This document shows, piece after piece, positions 12,627 through 19,475 of a stretch of 44,288 nt of DNA. This DNA comes from Acidimicrobiaceae bacterium (lineage in GTDB: Bacteria; Actinomycetota; Acidimicrobiia; Acidimicrobiales; Ilumatobacteraceae). The stretch's first letter is position 1; each line of letters opens with the position of its first letter. The DNA lies in assembly GCA_020637235.1 (NCBI GenBank), contig JACJWG010000024.1, forward strand, positions 1 through 44,288, in the 5' to 3' direction. Below the pieces are notes generated by a model that saw nothing but the letters and a program-made list of their open reading frames with translations, was not told the origin of the DNA and did not search any database. Both the position numbers and the translations under genes were made by a program.

Positions 12627-15114
12627 TCGCCACGACGGCGATGTCGTCGTCGACGGTCCGGTCGGTGCGGTGACGCATGCGCTCGCGCACCAGTGCCTCG
12701 ACGAGCACGTCGACCGGACGCGCCGCGTGCAACGAGCCGCCGAGCTCGGCGACGCTGTCGTCGATGATCGTGCCGCGCTCCTCGACGAGTCCGTCGGTGA
12801 ACATCAGCAGCTGATCGCCCGGACCGAACGGCACCTCGGTCGCCGCGAACGGCTGGTCGGTCTCGACGCCCAACCACGGTCGGTGGACGTCGCCGACCGC
12901 TCGCACTCCTGTTCGTGTGCGCAGGAGCAAGGGGAGGTGGCCGGCATTGACGACGTGAAGCACCGGACGTCGCTTGTCGACCCGCACGATCGTCGCCGAT
13001 GCGAAGGCCTGGCGCCGGGCCAGTGTGTCATGCGCGTGGCGCAGCGAGTCCTCCATCGACGTGCCGGTGGTGAGCAGGTGCCGCAGCACCGTCTTGGCCT
13101 CGGCCATCAGCGCGACGGCGCCGGGTCCGTGGCCGGCCACGTCACCGATGACGGCGAACAGGTGGTCGGGCGTGTCGATCACCGAGTACCAGTCGCCGCC
13201 GATGCCGATGGTCTCGAGCGCCGACCGGTACCCCACGGCGATCGCGAACCCGTCGACGTCGGGCGGTGGAACCAGCAGCGTCGCCTGGAACCGTTGCAGC
13301 ACGGCGTGTTCCTGATCGTGGAGGCGGGCGCGTGTCATGGCCGCACCGACGAGGTCGGCGACGGTGTGCGCCAGGGTGTCGTCGGTGCTGGTCCACATCC
13401 TCGAGGCGTGCAACTCGAGCTCGAGCCGCTCGCCGTCCGGGGACGAGAGCGGATAGGAACGCCCGGGCTGCGACGTGGGCTCCGACGCGGCCGCGGTGGT
13501 CGGGTCGACCACCGAGGCCCGGCGCAGGTCGAGCACGGGCGGGAGGTGGGTGACGACACAACGCGTGACGTCGTCCACGGATCGGGCTTCGGTGAGCACC
13601 CGCGTGAACTCGCTCAGCAGCTCCACCCGCTGCTGCACCAGTTCGCGCGCGAACGCGCGGTCGAACGCACGTCCCGTGAGCTGACCGACCAGCGCGACGA
13701 GCGACTCGAGGTCGTCGCGCGTGGACACGTCGAGCTCGTGGTCGAACTCGAACCCGATCACGCCGACGCTCACCTCGTTGCCGAGGCTCAGCGGTGCGCA
13801 CAAGACGGCGCGCGTCGAGGCGAGTGCACCTCCTGCGCACGCGGCGGGGAACCGCCGGAGCAACTCGTCCCGAGTCGGCACGAAGACGATCGAGCCGGTG
13901 CGCACGCTCTCGGTGAGCGGTGACGCAGCGTCCATGGCGAGCGTGGCCACCTGAGCCGTGTCGGAAACGTGGTCGGGTTCGTCGTCGGGATCTCGGCCGG
14001 GCGTGCCGGCCGTGGCGCGGTCGCACCGGACGACCTCCAGCGTGCGGACATCGGATGCCGAGCGACGACCGACCTCGGTGCGTCGAGCGCCGACCAGGTC
14101 GCTCCCTCGCCGCGCGACCACGTCGAGCACCGAGGTCGTCGACGTGGCCGGCACGAGCTCCTCGGCGAGGGCGCGGAGCAGATCGGCTCGACGATGTGCA
14201 GCCTCACGACGTGAACGCTCGTGCGATTCGCGGCGGCGGGCCACGAACGCGCCCACGCCGAGCATCGTCGTGCCGAGGCCGAGGCTGAGCGGCAACGACC
14301 ATCCGGCCGACACGGTGGCGGCGGCGGCGACCTCGAACCGGTGACCACTCAGGTCGAACGAAGCGGTCTCCGTCCCCGATCCGGCGGCGACGACCGTGCG
14401 ACCGTCGATGGCGACGCCGACGCGGTCGACGTCGGGCAGCGACTCGATGCGGTCGATCACCGGATCGAGCCCGACGCCGCTCGACACGTAGCCGACCACC
14501 CGTCGTTCCGGGTCGCGGACGGCACGCACGACGAACAAGCCCGGACGTCCGTCGCCCGCCAGCTCGATCGGTCCGGCGAGCACGGCCCGGTCCGACTCGC
14601 TCGCAGCCCGTACCGCGCCGCCGCGCACCGGCTCGCCGAGCAGGTCGAGGCCGACCAAGGCTGCGTTCTCGGGTGCGTCGGGCATGACCGATCCGACGAC
14701 GACGTACGCCGCCCGTTCGGTCGCCGGCGAGATCTCGCCCGTCGCGTCGATCTCACGGAGGCCGACTCCTGCGGCATCCTCCCACTCGTCACGCTCGCCG
14801 GCGCTCACCGGCTGCGACCACGCCAGCGCCTCGGGAGCGCTGGCCGCGATCACGCCGCGCGCGAACGCCCGGAACTCGACGTCGTCGACGATGCCGTCGG
14901 CGGCCAGGGCATCGGTGCCCGCGAGGGCGGAGGTGGCCGCGGTGAGCTCGGCTCGCAACTGGTCGGCGGCCACTGTGGCAGCCCGACGGTGAGCGTCACC
15001 CGCGAGCTGCAACGCCCGATCGGACGCGATGATCGTGGCTGCGCCAGCGAGCGCGGTGAGCCCCGTGAGCACGAGGGCGCTCGTCGGACGTCGGCTCGTC
15101 GCGGTGCGGACCAC
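12586..15114 (-). CDS. Membrane CHASE-GAF-PP2C (SpoIIE-type) serine phosphatase
   Basis: This 842-residue signalling protein has two membrane helices (about 13-33 and 268-288) that bracket an extracytoplasmic CHASE-like sensor (VEFRAFARGVIAASAPEALAW, GLDLLGEPVR, VGYVSSGVGLDPVI). One and probably two GAF-like domains follow (about 315-480 and 495-590). The C-terminal SpoIIE/RsbU-type PP2C domain (about 635-835) has the metal aspartates in GGDWYSVI, FAVIGDVAGHG, LMFTDGLVEER and DDDIAVVAI. RsbU-like phosphatases dephosphorylate anti-sigma antagonists; a STAS protein lies 2.2 kb away but lacks the serine. A TACGTT -10 lies six bases before GTG 15114 (leaderless). Confidence 0.88.
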   Translation of the reverse strand: MVRTATSRRPTSALVLTGLTALAGAATIIASDRALQLAGDAHRRAATVAADQLRAELTAATSALAGTDALAADGIVDDVEFRAFARGVIAASAPEALAWSQPVSAGERDEWEDAAGVGLREIDATGEISPATERAAYVVVGSVMPDAPENAALVGLDLLGEPVRGGAVRAASESDRAVLAGPIELAGDGRPGLFVVRAVRDPERRVVGYVSSGVGLDPVIDRIESLPDVDRVGVAIDGRTVVAAGSGTETASFDLSGHRFEVAAAATVSAGWSLPLSLGLGTTMLGVGAFVARRRESHERSRREAAHRRADLLRALAEELVPATSTTSVLDVVARRGSDLVGARRTEVGRRSASDVRTLEVVRCDRATAGTPGRDPDDEPDHVSDTAQVATLAMDAASPLTESVRTGSIVFVPTRDELLRRFPAACAGGALASTRAVLCAPLSLGNEVSVGVIGFEFDHELDVSTRDDLESLVALVGQLTGRAFDRAFARELVQQRVELLSEFTRVLTEARSVDDVTRCVVTHLPPVLDLRRASVVDPTTAAASEPTSQPGRSYPLSSPDGERLELELHASRMWTSTDDTLAHTVADLVGAAMTRARLHDQEHAVLQRFQATLLVPPPDVDGFAIAVGYRSALETIGIGGDWYSVIDTPDHLFAVIGDVAGHGPGAVALMAEAKTVLRHLLTTGTSMEDSLRHAHDTLARRQAFASATIVRVDKRRPVLHVVNAGHLPLLLRTRTGVRAVGDVHRPWLGVETDQPFAATEVPFGPGDQLLMFTDGLVEERGTIIDDSVAELGGSLHAARPVDVLVEALVRERMRHRTDRTVDDDIAVVAISRADDDRLDAAG

Positions 15115-15120
15115 CCGCTC

Positions 15121-15148
15121 AACGTAGTGCCAGCGCCCGGCCTACGAT
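15121..15148. promoter_or_regulatory. Divergent leaderless promoters for the phosphatase and DLH genes
   Basis: TACGTT on the minus strand (15126 to 15121) ends six bases before the phosphatase GTG at 15114. TACGAT on the plus strand (15143-15148) ends six bases before the hydrolase GTG at 15155. The two -10 elements are 16 bases apart, so polymerases would compete for the region. No clear -35 elements are seen. Confidence 0.45.
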
Positions 15149-15154
15149 CGCCCG

Positions 15155-15886
15155 GTGATCAACGAACTGGTCGAGCTCGACACCGGCGCGGGGCGGATGC
15201 CGACGTGGATCTCGCGCCCCGAGATCCCCGGTCCGCACCCGCTCGTGATGTACCTCATGGACGCGCCGAGCATCCGTCCCGCCCTGCACGACATGGCGTC
15301 ACGTCTGGCGACGGCCGGCTACTACGTGATGATGCCGTACCTGTTCTACCGGGGCGGACCGTTCCGCGAGTTCGGCACCAGCGACGAGGACATGCACGCC
15401 CGACGCGACCTGATGGCCACGGTCACCCCGACCGGCATCCTGGCCGACGGGGCGGCGATGCTCGCTCATGCCGAGCAGGATCCGACGGCCGGCACGTCGC
15501 GCTTCGGTGCGGTCGGCTTCTGCATGAGCGGCGGGCTCACCCTCGCCCTCGCCAAGGCGCACCCCGACCGCATGCGGGCCGCCGCCTCGATCCACGGGGC
15601 CTGGTTGGTGCGAGCCGGTGACGACTCGCCGCACCTGGGCCTCGAACGGGCGAACGCCGAGGTGTACCTCGGCTGGTGCGACCACGACCCGACGGCACCC
15701 CACGAGGACCGAGTCGTGATGGAGGCCGCGCTCCGCGACGCCGGGCTGCGTTACACCCTCGACTTCTACACCGATGCCGTACACGGATACGCACCGGCCG
15801 GCGAGCGATACCACCGCGCCGCGTCCGAGCAGCACTGGGAACGCGTCCACGACATGTTCCTGCGCCACCTGCTCCGGCCGACCTGA
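15155..15886 (+). CDS. Dienelactone hydrolase-family protein
   Basis: This 243-residue alpha/beta-hydrolase of the DLH family has its nucleophile as cysteine in GFCMSGG (Cys123), the acid in WCDHDPTAP (Asp176 or Asp178), and the base in AVHGY (His210). The early FYRGG/PYLF segment is also DLH-like. Classic members hydrolyse dienelactone to maleylacetate in chloroaromatic breakdown, but most genomic homologues have unknown substrates. No aromatic-pathway neighbours are present here, so the role is open. Divergent from the phosphatase gene. Confidence 0.88.
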   Translation: MINELVELDTGAGRMPTWISRPEIPGPHPLVMYLMDAPSIRPALHDMASRLATAGYYVMMPYLFYRGGPFREFGTSDEDMHARRDLMATVTPTGILADGAAMLAHAEQDPTAGTSRFGAVGFCMSGGLTLALAKAHPDRMRAAASIHGAWLVRAGDDSPHLGLERANAEVYLGWCDHDPTAPHEDRVVMEAALRDAGLRYTLDFYTDAVHGYAPAGERYHRAASEQHWERVHDMFLRHLLRPT

Positions 15887-15998
15887 GAACCGCCCCGCCG
15901 GTTCATCGGCGTCTCGCAGACCGGGACGTTCGTACCTGTCGCGCTCCGACGACCGTTCGTACCATGCGACGAATCCGGCTGCGAAGGGGTGTGTGTCG

Positions 15999-17216
15999 AT
16001 GGATTTCCTGGTGTCCGAGGAGATGTCCGTCCGTCTGGACATGATCCGCGAGTTCATGATCCGCGAGGTCGAACCGCTGGAGAACGAGATGCTCTTCGGC
16101 GACGAGTCCGCACTCGCCGCCGGCGTCGCGAAGGCGCAGGGCAAGGTGAAGCAGATGGGCCTGTGGGCACCGAACCATCCGATCGAGTTCGGCGGGCTCG
16201 GGCTGTCCATGGTGGATCACGGGTTGTTCGCCGAGGCCGTCGGCCGCAGCCCGCTCGGGATGTCGGTGTTCGGCACGGCGGCACCCGACGCCGGCAACAT
16301 CGAGATCCTGCACAAGTACGCAACCGAGGAACAGCGCGAACAGTGGTTGCGCCCGCTGGTGGCCGGCGAGATCCGGAGTTGCTTCTCGATGACCGAGCCG
16401 CTCACGGCCGGCTCGAACCCGACGCTGCTCGAGACGACGGCGGTGCGCGACGGCGACGAGTACGTCGTCAACGGCCAGAAGTGGTTCACGTCGTCGGCCG
16501 ACGGAGCGGCGTTCGCGATCGTGATGGCCGTCACCGATCCGGACGCACCGCCGCACCAGCGCGCTTCGATGATCATCGTGCCCACGGATGCGCCGGGGTT
16601 CCACCTGGTGCGCAACGTGAGCGTGATGGGGCACTCGGGTGCTGGCCACGCCAGTCACGCCGAGGTGATCTACCAGGGCTGCCGGGTGCCGGCGACCAAC
16701 CTGCTCGGACCCGAGGGGCACGGGTTCATCATCGCCCAGGAGCGCCTCGGTCCCGGCCGCATCCACCACTGCATGCGCTGGCTCGGTATCGCCCAGCGGG
16801 CGTGGGAGATGATGTGCGCACGCGCCAACGAGCGGGTGATCGACGCCGGCGGTGGCACGCTCGCCGACAAGCAGGTGATCCAGCACTGGGCCGCCGAGAT
16901 GTACGCCAAGATCCAGGGCGCCCGGTTGCAGGTGCTGCACGCTGCTTGGCGGATCGACCACGAGGGTGCGTCGGCCGCTCGCGACGACATCGCTGCGATC
17001 AAGTTCGTCGTCGCGAACACGATGCTCGAAGCAGTCGACAAGGCGATCCAGGTGCACGGTGCGCTCGGGGTCACCGACGACACGATCCTGGCGTACTGGT
17101 ACCGGCACGAGCGCGCTGCCCGCATCTATGACGGTGCCGACGAGGTGCACAAGACCAGTCTCGGGCGTCGTCTCCTCCGCCAGCACGCGCCCGCCCGCGA
17201 GACCACCCGGGTGTAG
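15999..17216 (+). CDS. Acyl-CoA dehydrogenase
   Basis: This 405-residue flavoprotein has the three-domain acyl-CoA dehydrogenase layout: N-terminal helices (SVRLDMIREFMIREVEPLE, GLWAPNHPIEFGGLGLS), the FAD/beta domain (CFSMTEPLTAGSNP, VVNGQKWFTSSADGA), and C-terminal helices ending QVHGALGVTDDTILAYWYRHERAARIYDGADEVHKTSLGRRLL. The last motif resembles the ACAD10/11 and FadE subfamilies. It catalyses alpha,beta-dehydrogenation of an acyl-CoA, passing electrons to ETF; chain length is not predictable. ATG 15999 has AAGGGG upstream. Confidence 0.92.
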   Translation: MDFLVSEEMSVRLDMIREFMIREVEPLENEMLFGDESALAAGVAKAQGKVKQMGLWAPNHPIEFGGLGLSMVDHGLFAEAVGRSPLGMSVFGTAAPDAGNIEILHKYATEEQREQWLRPLVAGEIRSCFSMTEPLTAGSNPTLLETTAVRDGDEYVVNGQKWFTSSADGAAFAIVMAVTDPDAPPHQRASMIIVPTDAPGFHLVRNVSVMGHSGAGHASHAEVIYQGCRVPATNLLGPEGHGFIIAQERLGPGRIHHCMRWLGIAQRAWEMMCARANERVIDAGGGTLADKQVIQHWAAEMYAKIQGARLQVLHAAWRIDHEGASAARDDIAAIKFVVANTMLEAVDKAIQVHGALGVTDDTILAYWYRHERAARIYDGADEVHKTSLGRRLLRQHAPARETTRV

Positions 17217-17321
17217 GTGTCGGGCATCGCCCGCCCGGAACTACCGTGAAGTGGGTCATCGTGTCGAGCAGCCGGCATGAGTCCGCGGCGCCGCCGCGGT
17301 TCCTGCCGGGAGACCCCACGC

Positions 17322-17660
17322 ATGTACGAATGCTTCGACGATGCCCCGCAGACCTGGTTGCGGCTCGCGATCACCTTCGCCGCCGACGACACGGCCGTGC
17401 TCGTGCTGGTCGGTGAGCTGGACCATGCCAGCGTGTTCGACCTCCATCAGGCGCTCGATGCGATCGAAGAAGCCGGTGCGAGATGCGTGCTGATCGACGC
17501 CCGCGACATCGAGTTCATCGACTGTGCCGGCGTCGCGGCGCTCGAGCGGCACGCCCGCCGGTGGTCGTCACGCGGGCGAGCGCTGCACCTGGTGCGGCCC
17601 AGCGCCGTCGTCGTTCGGTTGTTCGACCTGCTCGGTGCCCGACTGCCGATCGGCGCCTGA
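17322..17660 (+). CDS. STAS-domain protein (anti-sigma antagonist fold) without phosphorylatable serine
   Basis: This 112-residue single STAS domain has strand AVLVLVGELDHASVFDLHQAL, strand CVLIDARDIEFIDCAGVAALERHARR, and a final strand RALHLVRPSAVVVRLFDLLG. In SpoIIAA/RsbV-type antagonists the loop reads D-S-S/T-G with the second serine phosphorylated. Here it is D67-C68-A69-G70, so the usual phosphoryl acceptor is absent. It may act as a constitutive or non-phosphorylated binding partner. Its last 93 bases overlap the convergent gene on the other strand. ATG 17322 gives the normal domain start. Confidence 0.85.
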   Translation: MYECFDDAPQTWLRLAITFAADDTAVLVLVGELDHASVFDLHQALDAIEEAGARCVLIDARDIEFIDCAGVAALERHARRWSSRGRALHLVRPSAVVVRLFDLLGARLPIGA

Positions 17661-18107
17661 AACACGCCGCTCCACGAGCGCGGCCACCAGCCGTTCGGGC
17701 TCGCGGACGGTGACGGTGAGCCCCGGATGCCGCAGCCGGCCGGTGGGCTCGACACCCGACACCGACTCGTGGAAACGCACGCACACACCGGCTCGCGCCG
17801 TGGTGCCGAAGGTGAGACCCCGATCGGCGAGCGACACGTGCACCCCCACGACCCTGATGCCGTGGTACGGCCCGGTGATCTCGACGCCGGCGACGTTGCC
17901 GACGGCGGTCGTCACGATCCACGGTCCGAACCGGGCGGTGAACGTGGTGTCGTCCACCTCGACGCTGGTGCGGGAGGGGCCGAGGCCCACGAGCCGGGCG
18001 AGACGTCCCACCCACCCCTCGTACGCGAACTCGACGCGCGTCGCCTCGCGACCGTCGACGGCACGGTCGGGCGGCAGGTGGGATGGGGAGCCGTCGGCGA
18101 GGTGCAT
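17568..18107 (-). CDS. Conserved actinobacterial hypothetical protein
   Basis: This 179-residue protein has a beta-rich core: VEFAYEGWVGRLARLVGLGPSRT, FTARFGPWIVTTAVGNVAGVEI, PYHGIRVVGVHVSLADRGLTFGT, and RHPGLTVTVREPERLVAAL. The SLADRGLTFGT and HPGLTVTV elements recur in uncharacterised mycobacterial and other actinobacterial proteins I recall; no function is known. ATG 18107 is supported by TACGGC six bases upstream; a longer start at 18167 exists. The 3' end runs 93 bases antisense into the STAS gene, so the last 30 residues may be non-conserved tail. Confidence 0.7.
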   Translation of the reverse strand: MHLADGSPSHLPPDRAVDGREATRVEFAYEGWVGRLARLVGLGPSRTSVEVDDTTFTARFGPWIVTTAVGNVAGVEITGPYHGIRVVGVHVSLADRGLTFGTTARAGVCVRFHESVSGVEPTGRLRHPGLTVTVREPERLVAALVERRVSGADRQSGTEQVEQPNDDGAGPHQVQRSPA

Positions 18108-18170
18108 GTCCGTGCCGTACCCACGGTCGCCGTCGCTGCACACACACCGGGAGCTCGAGACCGGCAACGC

Positions 18171-18418
18171 TCAGCGGATGCGGCCGGTTTCGTAGGCCCA
18201 GAGGGCGAGCTCCACCCGGTTGCGGGCGGCGAGCGGATCGACCGGTTGGACCGCCGCTCGGCCCGCGGCGGCGGTGGCGAACACGGCCAGCAGCCGTGAC
18301 GTGATGCTCGGAGCGATCAAGGCATCGCCCTTCGCCGCGGCGCGCACGGCCTGGGCGAGCAGGTCCGGTCCGGCGTCTTTCGGGTCACCGTCGACCGTCC
18401 GGACGAGGTGCTTGCCGA
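18171..18418 (-). pseudogene. LuxR-family response-regulator remnant, HTH core deleted
   Basis: On the reverse strand one frame reads KDAGPDLLAQAVRAAAKGDA, LIAPSITSRLLAVFATAAAG, then DPLAARNRVELALWAYETGRIR and a stop. The first part is the end of a NarL-type receiver and its linker. The last part is the terminal helix of a LuxR HTH domain (AA.NRV.L...AYETG). The roughly 40 residues between them, the HTH core, are absent, and the N-terminal receiver is cut off by an upstream TAA with no start codon. It is a decayed gene next to the regulator of metH. Confidence 0.6.
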
Positions 18419-18440
18419 CATGTAGATGTCCTTATATGGT
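18412..18440 (+). promoter_or_regulatory. Leaderless promoter and candidate operator of the ArsR-metH operon
   Basis: TTGCCG (18412-18417) and TATGGT (18435-18440) are spaced by 17 bases, and the -10 ends six bases before ATG 18447. The imperfect palindrome CATGTA-N8-TATATG (18419-18438) fills the spacer and overlaps the -10, a good position for an autorepressing ArsR-family dimer. Confidence 0.5.
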
Positions 18441-18446
18441 GTTCTG

Positions 18447-19475
18447 ATGTCGCTGCCCTCCGACTCGATGCTCGACGTGTTGCGAGCGATCGGCGAACCG
18501 ACCCGTCTGCGCATCGTCGCCCTGCTGCGCCACGGTGAACTCACCGTGAGCGACTTCACCGACATCCTCGGGCAGTCCCAGCCGCGCATCTCGCGCCACC
18601 TGCGGCTGCTCGCCGACGCCGGGGTGGTGGACAAGCACCGCGAAGGCAGCTGGGTGTTCTTCCACGGGGTCGAGACCGGTCCGATCGCCGAGCTCGTCGC
18701 CGGTCTCCTACTCGGCCTCGACGACCACGATCCGGCCGTCGCCGGCGACCTCGACCGGCTGCACGTGGTGCGCCAGCGGCGATCGGCGGCGGCGCAGGAG
18801 TACTTCGCCGGGATCGCCGCACGCTGGGACGAGGAACGCTCGCTGCACGCCGACGACGACGAGGTGGACCGCGCCATCGCCGCCATCGTCGGCACCGGGC
18901 ACCGGAGCCTGCTCGACGTCGGCACCGGGACCGGTCGGATGCTGCAGCTGCTCGGCCGCGGTGTCGCCCGGGTGGTGGGGCTCGACACCAGCCACTCGAT
19001 GCTGGCGGTGGCCCGCGCCAACCTCGATCGGGCCGAGGTCCGTGGCGTCGACCTGCGTCAGGGCGACGTGCACCGACCCCCGTTCCCGCCCGACTCGTTC
19101 GACCTCGTCGTGGTGCACCAGGTGCTGCACTTCCTCGACGATCCGGCACGAGCGCTGCGCGAAATGGCACGCCTCCTCACGCCGGGTGGGCGGCTGTTGA
19201 TCGTCGACCTGGCACCCCACGGACTCGAGTTCCTGCGCTCGGAGCACGCCCATCGGCGGCTCGGGTTCCGGGCCGACACGGTGTGCGGGTGGCTCGACCA
19301 GTGCGAACTCGACGTGGCCGCCGTGCGGTCGCTCGCCCCGCCCGCCAGCACCGACGGCGTGGAACGCCTCACGGTGCAGATGTGGATGGCGGTCGACCGA
19401 CGTGAGCCGGCAGCGGCCACGACGACGGCCACGACGACGGCCACCACGGCGGCCACCACGGCGGTGGCCGGATGA
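18447..19475 (+). CDS. ArsR-family regulator fused to a SAM methyltransferase domain
   Basis: This 342-residue protein has an N-terminal winged HTH (about 5-85: LRAIGEPTRLRIVALLRHGELTVSDF, GQSQPRISRHLRLL, DAGVVDKHREGSWVFF). A class I methyltransferase domain follows (about 135-270: LLDVGTGTGRMLQLLG, VVGLDTSHSMLAVARANL, FDLVVVHQVLHFLDDP). It has the same organisation as ArsR-methyltransferase regulators of the methionine cycle (SahR group), which sense S-adenosylhomocysteine. Coupling by ATGA overlap to metH supports that role; ligand and targets are inferred. The C-terminus ends in an odd Thr/Ala run encoded by repeated ACG-ACG-GCC units (about 19418-19470). ATG 18447 fits a leaderless promoter. 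Confidence 0.85.
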   Translation: MSLPSDSMLDVLRAIGEPTRLRIVALLRHGELTVSDFTDILGQSQPRISRHLRLLADAGVVDKHREGSWVFFHGVETGPIAELVAGLLLGLDDHDPAVAGDLDRLHVVRQRRSAAAQEYFAGIAARWDEERSLHADDDEVDRAIAAIVGTGHRSLLDVGTGTGRMLQLLGRGVARVVGLDTSHSMLAVARANLDRAEVRGVDLRQGDVHRPPFPPDSFDLVVVHQVLHFLDDPARALREMARLLTPGGRLLIVDLAPHGLEFLRSEHAHRRLGFRADTVCGWLDQCELDVAAVRSLAPPASTDGVERLTVQMWMAVDRREPAAATTTATTTATTAATTAVAG

